Shown here: in pieces, positions 11,661 through 24,654 of the stretch
Numbering within the stretch: position 1 is the stretch's first letter
Layout: each line of letters begins with the position of its first letter
DNA from: Lathyrus oleraceus
Taxonomy: Eukaryota; Streptophyta; Magnoliopsida; Fabales; Fabaceae
Direction of reading: 5' to 3'
NCBI RefSeq assembly: GCF_024323335.1
Contig: NC_066582.1
Coordinates: forward strand, 89,090,944 to 89,154,943
DNA: 64,000 nucleotides
The notes under the pieces: generated by a model
The model's database searches: none
Told to the model about the DNA's origin: nothing
Seen by the model: the letters and a program-made list of their open reading frames with translations, nothing else
Translations under genes and position numbers: made by a program

Positions 11661-12189
11661 ACTGAGGAGGCGAAGGTTAAAATCTTCATGTCGACTCACT
11701 AGAATGGGCTTAAATAATAACATAGAGAAATAAATTTTGGTCCCTAAGAGACCTCATGATGCATATGATATGAATGCAAAAGTTAATACTTTGTGGGGAA
11801 ATATTGCCACAAAGGAAAAGAAATCAGAGAGACCGAAAGTCCGCAGGATCACAATGCATTCCGTAAGGAAAACTCACCGGGGAGACAAAGACTCTGGGGG
11901 AAATAAATAGGAGTTATGTGTAGGCCAAGATACGACTTACAACTGCTAGGGGTTTAGAGGAAATCCATATGAAATGGAAAGACTCAGCCAGGGAAAAACA
12001 ACATCTGCAGGGCATACGAATAAGGCAGGATAAAACTGGAGTACTTGACTCGTGCAGGGGAAGGCGATTTCACTAAGGAAATGCGCACTCAACTCAACTG
12101 GGGAAGAAATAAACTTCAACACAATAGGAGCAGAAATATATCATCTACTACCTGTTATTGGGTAAGGAGATAATACAAATTTGACAGGG

Positions 12190-13045
12190 AGAACATCCGT
12201 CATCAATTAGGATGAACATATCAAGGATGACTCGCTGGGAACTGCCAGGAGGGAATATTCATTACCGGTTACTGGGTAAGAATAGCCTTGATGAGGAAAT
12301 CTATGGAAAATAGGATTTACAACTACCAGTTACTTGGCAGAAGACCAAGGTGAGAGTATTTGTCATCGGTTAGGATGATCATATCAAGGATAAACTCGAT
12401 AGGGAAGAAAATCCGTCACCGGTTAAGATGAACATATCAAGGATAGACTTGCCCGGGGATGTCAAGGAGGATACCCGTCATCGGTTAGGATGAACATATC
12501 AAGGATATACCAACTGAACAAAAGGGAAGTAATTACATCTATCGAAAAACTGGATAGAAAACCGTCGGAGAAAAAATCCGTCACCGGCTAGGTTGAACAT
12601 ATCAAGGATCAACTCTGCGAGGGGACAAAGATGGGATTTACAACTACCGATTACTGTATAGAAGACCAATCAAAGAGAAAATTTGTCACCGGTTAAAATG
12701 AACATATCAAGGATAGACTCTGAAAAGGGGAAAATAGGAATTACATCTATCAGTTACTGGATAGAATACCAAAGAAGAGAAAATTTGTCACCGGTTAAAG
12801 TGAACATATCAAGGATAGTCTCTGCACAGGGGAGAAAGTAGGATTTACAACTACCGGTTACTGGGTAGAAGACCAATAAGGAGAAGAAAACTTGTCATCG
12901 ATTAAGATGAACATATCAAGGATTAACTCTCTGAGGAACCTAGAAATAGGAATTACAACTACCTTTTTACTGGGTAGAATACCAAAGAAGAGAATATCCG
13001 TCACTGATTAAAGTGAACATATCAAGGATATACTTTTCAAGGAAT
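12190..13045. repeat. Tandem repeat array in the Ogre 3' UTR
   Basis: The core GAACATATCAAGGAT (with small variants) occurs near 12214, 12376, 12430, 12492, 12595, 12701, 12802, 12909 and 13015. Spacing settles at 101-107 bp in the second half, with 54-62 bp half-steps earlier. Each longer unit pairs a TGTCACCGGTTAA-like block with an ACTACCGGTTACTGGGTAGAA-like block. The units are diverged. Such 3' UTR arrays are known sources of satellite DNA in pea and relatives. Confidence 0.85.
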
Positions 13046-13490
13046 AGATCCACTAGGGATTCTGCTGAGGAGAAAAAGGGTACTTTTGCCGGGTATTGGG
13101 CAAGAAGTAACAAACTGCAAACTAAGAAGAATATTACCAGTTACTGGGTAATAGACTCTTAGGGGACCAAGATATCTATCTAGGTAAGAGCTAGAAAGAA
13201 AACGGTCAATCAAGACTCAACTCAATGAGGACATAACTCAAGGGGAGTAATTCCATCCAGAAAATTTGCTGGAGAGGAAACTGAAATAACAATCATCCAC
13301 GAGGAAACAAACTCAGTGGGGAAATAGAGAAAGGTTAAAGTCTTTTCTGCTTAGGGGCTGACATTCTACAATTGAGAGAGGACAGACACCAGATTTGGTA
13401 TGGGGATAAAGTACCGCCATAACGGAGAATGAAAATCTCAAACAAATCAAATATGAAGATGCGGGATATGCAAATCATGAATTTATATGA

Positions 13491-13590
<100 letters not shown>

Positions 13591-14740
13591 TTATGCTGAC
13601 AAAACGATCACGAAGGATACAGAGGTGTCGCAAAGAAGTTGAACCACCGGTACAATCCTCGGCCAATCCACAAATCATGGAGACAAACTGCTGAAGAACA
13701 GGGAGATCAACATCCCAAAGGCTCAAACCCGACTGGGGAAGGAGACCTGCTGAAGATAAAACATCCAATTTGTAGGGAATTTTAGGTCAAACCATAAAAA
13801 TGGGAGACAACCCTACTGGGGAAGAAGTCAAAAGCTGCTCAGGAACCAGGAGGAAACTCTGACTGGGGGCAAAGATACAATGATTTGTGGGGACACCAAG
13901 GTTCTCTACTGGGAAAAGATCAGGCATCTCTAATGACGATCTACATGCTGAGGAAAAACGAACTTCGTTGGGAAGGCCGAAACTCTGTTGGGGACAAGGA
14001 CACACCGCAACCAACTCAGTTGGGGAAAAGATTTGAGCTCCACTGGGGAAAGATCAAACACTCTGCCAAGGAACTAAATCAACACAAACGTCTAGGGATA
14101 CTCGAAGAGTTAACTGCTTGGGGAACCTCAGATGCTTCGCACTTAAGAACTTGCTTCTTACTGAAATGTTGTTGATATTCTTTTTACTTGCTTTGGAAAA
14201 GTTCTTGCTTTTATATTTTCAAAGAAAACTTGATTTTGATTTAAAAATTCAATTTCAAAAATGATCATAATAAAATTTAAAACTATTGGCTGAAGTAAAT
14301 AAGAGTAGGAATAATTGGATAAAAGCTCAACTTTATTTAATAGAATGGTAGTCTGTAAATGACAAGACTCCATAGATTTTACAAAGTTGAAAATGGTAAT
14401 TTATATTGAATACAAATGATCCTTAATCCTTCTACCAACTCTTGATATCCACTGTGCTCTTGACCGCTGTTGGAGATGATGAACTGATGTCAACCCTTGT
14501 GCTCAAACAAGTCTTCAAAAGTCACTAAAGATCAGCGGAATGCAGTTACTCGCCATAATCCCTAATTTTTGCATAAGTTGCCCTAAGGTGGGGTACTCAA
14601 CTTATCGGGAAATTATTTTCTGTTTTATGTCTCTAATTTTTGCCTAGACCGCCCTTTCGGGTTTTCAATCCACCGAGACGCTCATTTTTGCCTAAGCCGC
14701 CCTTTCAGGTTTTCAACTTAGCGAGTTGTTCTTTTCTTTT

Positions 14741-15468
14741 TTAGGCGAAGTATTTCTTGACTACATCTGCGTTTACAGGACGAGTGAACTCTTCATCATC
14801 CATAGTTGTAAGAATCAATGCACCGCCTGAAAAGGCTCTCTTGACAACATATGGGCCTTCATAATTGGGAGTCCATTTTCCTTTGGAATCTGGCTTGAAA
14901 GATAGAATCTTCTTGAGCACAAGGTCACCTTCTCTGAATACTCGAGGTTTGACCTTCTTATCAAAAGCTTTCTTCATTCTCTGTTGATACAACTGACCAT
15001 GACACATGGCAGTTAACCTCTTCTCTTCTATTAAATTGAACTGGTCAAACCTGATCTGACACCATTCTGCTTCAATCAACTTGGCTTCCATGAGCACATG
15101 CAACGAAGGAATCTCAACCTCTACGGGGAGCACTTCTTCCATACCATAAACAAGAGAGAAAGGGGTTGCCCCTGTTGAAGTGCGGACGGATGTACGATAC
15201 CCATGAAAAGCGAATGGGAGAATCTCATGCCAATCCTTGTACGTGACAACCATCTTCTGGATAATCTTCTTGATATTCTTGTTCGCAGCTTCAACAACCT
15301 CATTCATCTTGGGTCTATAGGGAGAAGAATTATGATGTGCAATCTTGAAGTCTTTGCAAAGAGCTTCCACCATATTATTGTTCAAATTCGATCAATTGTC
15401 AGTAATGATCTTACTTGGCACACCATAACGGCATATAATTTGATTCTTGATAAACCTTACAACAACTT
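14741..15468 (-). pseudogene. Ogre integrase, C-terminal part
   Basis: The minus strand continues the integrase after the solo-LTR insertion. The piece starts at 15468 with the end of the catalytic core (ICRYGVPSKIITDN). An in-frame TGA at 15392-15394 sits one codon after the second catalytic Asp context, where Gly is usual. The third catalytic Glu lies in the VEAANKNIKK segment. The tail carries the GDLVLKK and GPYVVK motifs of the Ty3 integrase C-terminal domain and ends with VVKKYFA at 14741. With the stop and the 4.8-kb interruption, no functional integrase can be made here. Confidence 0.88.
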
Positions 15469-18400
15469 TGTAGCGGGGTATTCGTTACCATTAGAAATAT
15501 TGACTAAATCCAAGGTAAATCATACAAGTCGAGTCGCCACCGCACTTCTATTTATCCAAAGGAATGGTTATAAAGCGAACAAAAACCTAAAAGTTTTATC
15601 GAATCAAAAACTAGTAAAAATGTCAGAGATCTGGGTAAGGGGGTTGGTTATGCAATGGGAAGGTTTTAAGCACCCAAAACATCCTAGGTACTCCTAGGGA
15701 GCCCTTTTCACATTTATCGTAAAGTTGGTATTTTGTGAAAATTTGTTTGTGCAAACATGATTGAAGAGATGAGAAGAGAATATACAAGCTATTTACATTT
15801 TGTGTTTGGATGGATAAACCCATTGCCTCAAAACCTCGTAGTTCAGGGTAAAAATATCAAAAAATGAGTTGGTGAATTGATTGGTCCAAAAGCCTTAAGG
15901 TCTTTTGTCATCCAAGGGAGAAAACTCAACCTAAAACCACAAATCCATCATGTGAGGATAGCTTCAACATGCTAGTGAGGGGTTAACCCTATAATAAGCA
16001 TGGAAGACTCATTGTCCATCACTAAGGATATACGTGAGTATTATATCTACCTCAAGGATAACTCAAACCTAATAGCTAAAGGTTATAAAAAGTTTTGATT
16101 AAGGAAGTGGCCATTGAAACCACAAAATAAACATTTTGAGTGGGTTATATTTATCAATGAAAAGTATGTACAAAATATGGTCGAAGTTGACTTAGAAGTT
16201 CAATTCAAAATAAGTGTTATGAAAAGAAAGTTTGAAAATCAAAAGCCTAAGGCTTGGGTTTCTAATGTTTGAAAACAAGTGTTAAATGTTTGCACAAAAT
16301 TTTTGGCTTGGGTTAGAGTGGAGGGAAGAAGAAGAATGGCTAAAGTCCTAATCATACAAGAGATAAGGGATAAGAAACAAGACCACAAATGGAGTTCCTC
16401 TCTTGAGATCATATTGATGATCAAAGTAGCTCCCATCCTTTGGAATAAGCAAGCAAAATAATAGTAAGCTCAAGCAATCAACATAATCAAACAAGCTCCT
16501 TAGGAGATCCCCAATGTATCTTGTATCTTTCACTTTGGATGAACATGGCAATGATTCTTCAAGTTGAGTTCTCATAGGATCCCCTAGCACAAAAGCACAC
16601 ACATCAAAGGTTCCATGATGTAAATCAAGAATGGACAAGAGTGAGTTTAGAGGTTTGGTCCTTCTAATCCATCTTCAACATCAAGGTCCTTTTACTTCAA
16701 TTTGCATAGGGAAAGTCCTAGAAACTAAGTCCATTGGTCCATTTCTTTGCATTTGGTCCACAACAATCAAAACAGAACACAAGCACAATAATATATACAC
16801 AATTATATGCTCAAGTAAGCAAAAGACAAATTGCATTAACATAAACATGTGCTCAAGTGAGCAAAGGGGGAAAAGCAAATGAATAATATGTACAAGAATA
16901 GTAAATTGCATAAATGTAAAGAGCAAAAAGTAAATGTTAATGGTTAATAGTTAGTGTTAGTAGGTAGTAGTTAGTGTGCCATAAGGCAAATTTAGCGCTA
17001 TGTTAAGCAATCGTAATTGGACTTATTAGAAGTCACAACTATCTGAGGCCGATCAATAATAATGTAGGCAACAACACAAGTTAGAGGTCTTGATTAGTGA
17101 ATCAAACTCCAACAACTTGCCATGCCAAAAAGAAGATGAGAAATGATCTTGTATTGATTTAGGTTCTTTGCATGATTTAGAAAGCAATCTATCCTTAATG
17201 CAAAGCCATTCACTTGATCCATGATCAAGATGAATTAGATTTGAATCAAGGAAGATTAAACCTCCCTAATCAATGCTAACCACCAATCTTTAACTCATTG
17301 ATCAAAAAAGAAAAAGAAGAAGGAGAAGAAGAAGAAGAATATTAAAGTGCATTAAATGAAATGGAATGTATAATCAATAAGCTATGACCAAAGATAGAGA
17401 AGATCAAGGTCAAACAATAGAAAACAGAAGCAAAATAAAGATTAGAAGTCAAGAAACAAATAAAATATTTTTTGCATTTTTAATATTTAAAATAAAACTT
17501 GAATTAAAATAATAAAGAAAGGTCAAACTTCAAATTCACTTCAAATCAACTTTGAAAAGTCCAAGTGAATTATCCTAAGTTCAACAAGGTCAAACAAAGT
17601 TTGACAAAAAATTTCAGCATTTTTTGAAGTCAGAAACTATTTTAAATCAATTAAAAAATGCATAAAAATAACCTAATTGAACTAAAATCTCAAATAAATC
17701 TCAAATCAATTAATAAATTGATGAGAATATTTTTCATAGATCTATCATCATTCAAAGAGATTGAGAAAATATTTTTGTATTTTTTGGATCTCAAAAACTA
17801 TTTAAAATGAATTAAAAATAACCAGAAAAGAGAAAATTACTAAAAAATAGCAAATGATAAAATAAAAAATATTAAAAATCATTTTTAGAAACTAGAAATT
17901 AAAAGAGAAATAATGCAATTGGTCCCATAATTTTTGGACCAATAATGAGAGAGATATGAATTTTAGAAAATGAAATAGAATTAAAAAATAAAATGGAAAT
18001 TAAAATCAGAATTTAAAAATAAGGAAAAGCGTGAGCCATTGGATGCGCCTTCATTAATTGACGTGGCTCATCACGTGGCCAAGAAGCGCACGCTCACCAT
18101 ACACCCTAGTCAACTGAATCACATGGTGCATTAAAATAAGTAATAATGTTGGACAGCCAGGATGAAATCTAGAAACGTAAATGGATGGCTCAGATTGGAT
18201 CTGGGGACCAGACGGTGGCCAATGCCACCGTCTTCTCCGGCTAGCTCCGGCGAAGGCCAAAAAATACAGAGATTAAAACATCAACCAAAATGCACGATCC
18301 AGGTACCAAATGAAAGGTGGAGTGATGTACGTCACTCCTATGCCACTCAATTTCACTCTAGATCCCTATTGAGAGAGAAATCAGAGATGGAACTTTGGTG

Positions 18401-20310
18401 GTGTTCAACTGAACTTGCTTGATTTCAAAAATTCAAAGCTCAATAATGATGCCTCTATGCAGAGGACTTCAGACAACACAAAATCAAGGCAAATGGAACA
18501 ATATATGAGCTATTTCGCAGCAAAATGCAGTTGAGTAAAACCTTTAAATTATGAAGAATTGAGTCACGATCTTTGAGTTCTTTTGCAAACAGAAGGCTCT
18601 ATGGATCAAATGAAGAAGGTTTAGGAACTTATAGATCTAGAAAATCAATCAATGCAATTGAATTTCAGATCTGAATTTTTTTGAAAGAAAGAGAAAAGTT
18701 CCTTTGGTAAGGGTGTGGATTCACTTCAGCAGAGGTTCAGGCGCCTTCAGGTTGAGAATTCGAGAGGGCAAGGTATTGTATTTATAGGTGGAGGGAGCTG
18801 AATGCATGATCAAAAACGTGTGCATGGGAGAAAAGGGCCTCCATGCATGGGCCTGTACAGGCGCATGGAGGGCCCAATTCCACTTGATTTGGCCAGCTGA
18901 GATCACAATTGAATGAAATGGTCGTGCAAAATGGATGTAATCAGCTCATGCAATGTGTTTTCAATTGGTTTCCAAAAATGCACCTAATCTTTCCCTTCTT
19001 CGAAAATGATGCTTCCAAAATCCAAATGCAACCTTATGAGTAATGGTTGGAAAGCTTATTGCATAAGGAACAAATGTAATGTTGATCAAAACTTAATTTG
19101 GGCCTTGGAAATTAAGGAAATTTGAGCTTGAAGTGTAGGGTCCAAAACATGCATGTGTGAAATTTCCAAAATTGGCCAATGTTCAAGCCCCTCTGTCTCA
19201 TTGATGCAAGCTCCAAATGATAAAATCTTCAACATGAAAGTTGTATATCGTTTCAAGACAATCAATTTGGACTTAAATTTTGAATCATTTGGATTTTTGA
19301 TGAAGAAGTTATGGGCACTTGAAGTTGGACTTTTTCACATTTCAATGCATTTGGTCCAAAGTGACCTATAATGTTTTGCATTATCACATGTATTTCTTTT
19401 GAGATTTTGAAATTTTGCTCAACATAACATTTTAATTAGACACATTAAGCTTTCCAATGCATTAAGTATCACCTAAAAATCATGAAAAATTAAGGAGTTA
19501 TGTTCTTAGGAAGTTGACCCAAAATTAGGGTTTCAGTCAAAATGGCCTATAATGTCTTGGAATGGATGATGACCTTACAAGCTTCAAATCAATTTTCGAT
19601 GAACATGAGAGTTGTTCATATTGTCCTTAAGAACATTTTTTATCTTGGGTTCATCTCCATTTGACTAACACATAAAAAGTTAGGTCTGAGTGTATTTCAA
19701 AATAGTCAGATGAATTGACTGATCAACTTCTCAAGTCCAAACCTCATATTTTGATGAATTGATGATTTAAGACACTCAAATAAGTTCAAATATGCATGAA
19801 ATGATGAATTAAAGAACTTCCCTTGATTGTATTTGACCATGGGCTGAGGTTGCTTCAAGAGCAAGGCACAGTTGATGAACAGATGAATTAGGGTTTCCTT
19901 GGGGAACAAACCCCAAACCCCTTGACTTGCTTTGATCAAAATGATGAATTGAGATACTTGGGAGGCATATTTGATGGATGAGAGCTTTGGTAACCATTAC
20001 CATGCTTGCTTTTATGCCCTCTTGACCATTTCATTGCACATAGGATCTCCTAGAAGCCTTTAGACCTTGTGACTGCTCAAGCTACAAACAAGAGATGTTA
20101 GTGACATATTTTTGTGCTTTTGAGTTAATAAATAAAATGAGAAAAGCAATAATATACAATTCAAGCATGCTTGGTGATCTCAAACCACTCACAAGAGGTC
20201 CCATCCAAAGGCAAAGGGAACCGAGATGCTTATGATCCTTGAGGCTATGCAAATGCAATGTTTTGATGTCATGAGGGATCTTAGGGTCAAAATTAGGGTC
20301 TTACAAACTT
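15464..20310 (-). mobile_element. Solo LTR of an Ogre-related family
   Basis: An LTR of 4837 bp (15469-20305) runs from TGTAGCGGGG to CTTACA on the plus strand. It is flanked by a perfect AACTT duplication (15464-15468 and 20306-20310). Removing it rejoins the integrase frame. It shares blocks with the surrounding Ogre LTRs: the CCTAGGTACTCCTAGGGAGC block near 15683, a block near 16990 matching one near 6411, and the terminal TTAGGGTCAAAATTAGGGT. Elsewhere it differs strongly, so it is a separate subfamily. No internal region or second LTR is present, as expected after LTR-LTR recombination. Its short open frames show no conserved features. Confidence 0.92.
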
Positions 20311-21376
20311 TCTTGGTTATATTTTCATACGATGCCGCTTCAACCCATTTTGTGAAGTAATCAATTGCCACTAAAATGAAACGATGTCCATTCGAAGCTT
20401 TGGGCTCAATCATCCCAATCATATCAATTCCCCACATGGAGAAGGGCCACGGGGAAGATATGACATTCAATAGTGTCCAAGGAACATGAATCTTATCAGC
20501 ATCAATTTGACACTTGTGGCACTTCTTCACAAATTTGCAACAGTCAGATTCCATTGTCAGCCAATAGTAACCTGCTCGCAACATCTTCTTTGCCATTGCA
20601 TGTCCATTGGAATGAGTACCAAAGGAACCTTCATGCACTTCAGTCATCAACAGATCTGCTTCATGTCTATCCATGCATCTGAGCAAAACCATATCGAAGT
20701 TTCTCTTGTACAGTATATCACCATTCAAGTAGAAATTACCGGCTAATCTTCTCAAAGTCTTCTTATCTTTCAAAGATGCCCCAGGTCGGTAAATCTGACT
20801 TTGGAGGAAACACTTGATGTCGTAATACCACGGCTTCTCATCTTTGATCTCTTCAACAGTAAACACATGAGCTGGCCTATCAAGATGCATCACAGACAAA
20901 TTGGGAACTTCATTCCAATATTTCACTACAATCATTGACGCCAATGTTGCGAGAGCATTTGCCATCCGGTTCTCATCTCGAGGGATATGATGAAACTCAA
21001 CCTTTGTAAAGAAAGTTGAAATCCTCCTCGCATAATCTCTGTATGATATTAAACCGGGTTGATTCGTCTCCCATTCTCCTTTGATTTGATTTACAACCAA
21101 AGTTGAATCACCGAAGACATCCAAATACTTGATTCTGAGATTCATGGCCTCTTCAAGCCCCATAATGCAAGCTTCATATTCTGCCATGTTGTTTGTACAC
21201 TTGAAAGTCAATCTAGCTGTAAATGGTAGATGCGTGCCTTGAGGAGTAATAATCACTGCCCCAATGCCATTTCCATATTGATTAATAGCTCCATCAAATA
21301 CCATGCCCCAACGGGAACCAGGTTCTTGCCCTTCTCCAAGTAATGGTTCATCACAATCTTTCATTTTCAAGTACAA
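20311..21376 (-). pseudogene. Ogre archaeal-type RNase H and integrase N-terminal part
   Basis: The open frame starts with MYLKMKDCDEPLL. Residues about 25-150 form the second, archaeal/plant-type RNase H (WGMVFDGAINQYG, then NNMAEYEACIMGL, then GDSTLVVNQIKGEW, then HHIPRDENRMANALA), with its acidic catalytic residues in place. Then come the integrase zinc-binding region (HSNGHAMAKKM and KKCHKCQ) and the first catalytic block (MWGIDMIGMI, then ILVAIDYFTKWVEAASYE). True coding similarity ends at 20311 at the solo-LTR border. A second RNase H between RT/RNase H and integrase is typical of the Tat/Ogre clade. Confidence 0.9.
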
Positions 21377-21472
21377 AATCTCTTCATCTGGAAAATCATA
21401 CTACACTGACTGGTAATCTTCAATTGGTTGGTGAGCTAAATGGTCACCCAAGATACTACCTCTGATCGCTTT

Positions 21473-22153
21473 CTAACATCGGTATTCGATATCATACTCT
21501 GAAAACAACATCTGCCAACGGGCAATCCTCCCAGTTAAAGAAGGCCTCTCAAATATATACTTGATTGGATCCATTTTGGATATCAACCAAGTGGTATGAT
21601 TCAACATATACTGACGCAGACGCTTAGCAGCCCAAGCCAATACGCAACAAGTCTTCTCAAGCATTGAATACCGAGTCTCACAGTCGATGAACTTCTTACT
21701 GAGGTAGTAAATTGCAAATTCTTTCTTCCTAGTTTCATCCTGCTGACCAAGAACACAACCCATATTGTCTTCTAGTACAGTCAAATACATGATCAACGGT
21801 CTTCCTTCAACAGGTGGAGACAAAATCAGAGGTTCAAGCAAATATTCCTTGATACTATCAAATGCTTTCTAGCAGTCTTCGGTCCAATCACAAGATTGAT
21901 CTTTCCAAAGAAGCTTGAATATAGGCGCACATGTGGCAGTCATGTGGGAAATGAATCTGGAAATATAATTCAAGCGGCCGAGAAAACCTCTGACTTGCTT
22001 CTCAGTTTTGGGTGCAAGCATCTCTTGTATTGCTTTGACCTTGGCAGGATCAACTTCAATACCCTTCTTGCTGACAATAAAGCCCAACAACTTACCAGAA
22101 CGAACACCAAAAGTACACTTATTAGGATTCAAGTGGAGTTTATACTTCCTCAA
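21473..22153 (-). pseudogene. Ogre RT connection and first RNase H
   Basis: Two open pieces (21869-22153 and 21473-21841) continue the RT. The first has the thumb signature (LHLNPNKCTFGVRSGKLLGF, then KVKAIQEM, then QVRGFLGRLNYISRFI). The second is the Ty3-type RNase H (YLTVLEDNMGCVLGQQDE, then AIYYLSKKFIDCETRYS, then WAAKRLRQYML). A TAG separates them near 21869, and another stop precedes the first piece at 22157. The usual Asp of the first RNase H motif is kept within TVLEDN. Confidence 0.85.
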
Positions 22154-22156
22154 ACG

Positions 22157-23044
22157 CTAGAATAGCTTCAACAAATTCTCAACATGTTCCTCTTCATCAA
22201 TCGACTTAGCAATCATGTCATCAACATAAACTTCAATCTCTTTATGCATCATATCATGAAAAAGAGTAGTCATTGCTCTCTGGTAAGTCGCACTAGCATT
22301 CTTTAAACCGAAAGGCATCACTCTATAACAGAATGTTCCCCAGGGTGTAATGAATGTGGTCTTCTCCATATCTTCTGGTGCCATCTTGATCTGATTATAT
22401 CCGGAAAATCCATCCATAAACGAAAAGACTTTGAATTTAGCAGTATTGTCTACCAACATATCAATGTGTGGCAAAGGGATATCATCTTTTGGACTGGCTT
22501 TATTCAAATCTCTATAGTCAACACATGTGCAGACTTTTCCATCTTTCTTTGGCACTGGTACAATATTGGCCACCCATTGCGGATATTCAGCAGTTACAAG
22601 GAAATCGGCATCAATCTGCTTTTGAACTTCCTCTTTGATCTTCACAGCCATATCAGGATGCGTTCTTCTCAACTTCTGCTTGACTAGCGGGCATTCTGGC
22701 TTCAACGGCAATCTATGCTCCACAATCTCAGAATCCAACCCAGGCATGTCTTGATAGGACCAAGCAAACACATCTGAATACTCTCGAAGAAGATCAATCA
22801 ACCCTTCTTAGCATCTGGACACAGTCGAGATCCAATCTTGACTTCCTTCACATCATCCTCGGAACCCAAGTTGACAAGCTCAATCTGTTCTTCAAACGGC
22901 TGAATAATCTTTTCATCTTGCTCAAGGAGACGAGACAATTCCTCACTCACTTCTACATCACTTTCCTCCTTGGCGTTAAACACAGGGAATTCAAAATTTG
23001 GAGGCGGAGAAGGATCATTGTATTCAATGGGGTTAGGAACCAAC
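22157..23044 (-). pseudogene. Ogre reverse transcriptase
   Basis: Begins after the putative intron at about 23044 with a linker (22798-23043: acidic, PEST-like, VSEELSRLLEQDEKII) and passes one break near 22800 into the RT domain. Motifs in order: EYSDVFAWSYQDMPGLD, KKDGKVCTCVDYRDLNKA, FMDGFSGYNQIKMAPEDMEKT, FCYRVMPFGLKNASATYQRA and the catalytic YVDDMIAKS, all intact. The start at 22801 is a Met of convenience; the linker is in a different frame, so one frameshift lies there. The enzyme copies element RNA into cDNA. The active-site residues look sound but the reading frame does not. Confidence 0.9.
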
Positions 23045-23295
23045 CTGCATAATGATTTGATATTTTGATTTTAGAGAAGTGAATTTGTGACCAAATATCA
23101 TGCAGATGGACAATTATATTGTTTATTCATGTTTTTTGTGATTACCATTTTCAGAATAAGCAAAAAGTAAAAACCAAACATCAAAGATGTGGATGAATAG
23201 AATTAATTTTATTGATGATCAATTTAAAATGCCCAAACAATGTTCACTTCTCCCTTAGGCATAGGAGAAGGATTTTAAAATGTAAAAGCAATTAC
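23045..23295 (-). other. Putative Ogre intron between protease and RT
   Basis: Minus-strand donor AA|GTAATT at 23295 and acceptor ATGCAG|GTTGG ending at 23045 enclose 251 AT-rich bases full of stops. Coding similarity resumes immediately after the acceptor, and an open segment precedes the donor. Ogre elements are known to have an intron between the protease and RT parts of pol. Splice sites were chosen by eye. Confidence 0.6.
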
Positions 23296-24654
23296 TTAGA
23301 TCGATGTAAAATAACAGGAATGTCAAGACCAGTCCAATTGTTGCGTGTCTGTCCATGCGTCACAAAGTTGGTGCAGTCTTCCTCTTCGTTATCCTCTAGC
23401 ACAGCAGCTAAGTGTTGTTCATTCCCATGAATGAACCCTCCACTATGGAAGTTGGGTTGCATCTCTTCAGATCTAACGATTGACGAGCCCTTCTAGAACC
23501 CCAAACCAGTTCTTCCTTTGTTGTCGGCGACCTCTACCACGTGCCCCCACTGATCAACGGGACCTTCTTCAATAATCTTCTGCGCATCTTTCAGAGAGGA
23601 CATAGGTGCCCCAACTCTCTTCTCAGCAGCAATAGATAAGGCTTGGAAATGAGTTCCAATCTCATCCTCAGCTTCCACATACGAGAAAGATGACAGATGG
23701 CTAACCAACAACGCCTTCTCACCTCCCACAATTACCAACTTGCCATTCTTGACAAATTTGAGCTTCTGATGCAGAGTGGAAGTAACAGCTCCTGCTTCAT
23801 GAATTCATGGCCTTCCCAATAAACAGTTGTAGGCCGGGTGAATATCCATTACCTGGAAAGTAATCTGAAAATCACTCGGACATATCTTGACTGGAAGGTC
23901 CACTTCTCCAATAACTATCTTGCGCGAGCCATCAAAGGCTTTGACAATTACTCCAATGTACCTCATGCGGGCTCCTTGATAAGATAACTTTGATAATGTT
24001 GACTTTGGAAGCACATTGAGTGACGACCCAGTGTCAACTAGCACGTTTGACAAAGCATCTTCTTTGCAATTCATCGAAATATGCAAAGCCAGATTGTGAT
24101 TTCTTCCCTTCTCAGGGAGTTCTTCATCGCAAAAGCTCAAATTATTGCATGAAGTGATGTTAGCCACAATGTGATCAAACTGATCCACAATAACATCCTG
24201 CTCTATATATGCTTGTCCAAGAACTCTCTGGAGTGCTTCTCTGTGCGCTTCAGAATTCAAAAGCAGAGACAACACGGAAATCTTTGTGGGGGTCTGGAGC
24301 AACTGCTCAACCACGTTAAATTCACTCCTCTTGATCAGTCGGAGTACCTTATCATCATCACTATTGGCTTTTCAAATTGCTGGATTCACCAGACTTATCT
24401 CTTGAACAGCCAACCGGATCTATATTAGGTGTCTCCACTTGCTTACCAACAATCAACTCTTCTTTATTATCCGGGAACACCGGTCCAAAAACTCGACCAC
24501 TACGGGTCACCTTCGTAACATCTGTAGTGCTCACTACTGAACTGGTCGTAGGTAACGGGACCTCTTGACCTTTCTCTATCATTGTAGCATTGTATTGATA
24601 TGGTACGGCTTTATCAAATGCATACGGGAAGGGGCCCGCTAACCGTATTACCAA
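23296..24654 (-). pseudogene. Ogre gag-pol linker and protease
   Basis: Minus-strand pieces at 24361-24654, 23805-24314 and 23493-23738, then an open stretch down to the putative intron donor. The protease lies in 23805-24314: SNVLVDTGSSLNVLPKSTL has an intact D-T-G active site, followed by VKAFDGSRKIVIGEVDLPV and the C-terminal MDIHPAYNCLLGRP. The Gly-rich C-terminal loop is normal. Stops near 24360 and around 23800 break the frame. The enzyme would cleave the gag-pol polyprotein. Confidence 0.85.

Noticed and set aside
12190..13045. CRISPR-like appearance of regularly spaced short repeats
   Set aside because: Plant retrotransposon 3' UTR; units are diverged and the spacers are themselves repeated, and no cas genes exist.
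20473..20746. Plus-strand open frames opposite the Ogre pol and gag genes (also near 21896, 22466, 24377, 25303, 26185 and 28145)
   Set aside because: They are antisense shadows of the conserved minus-strand genes; none has family features.
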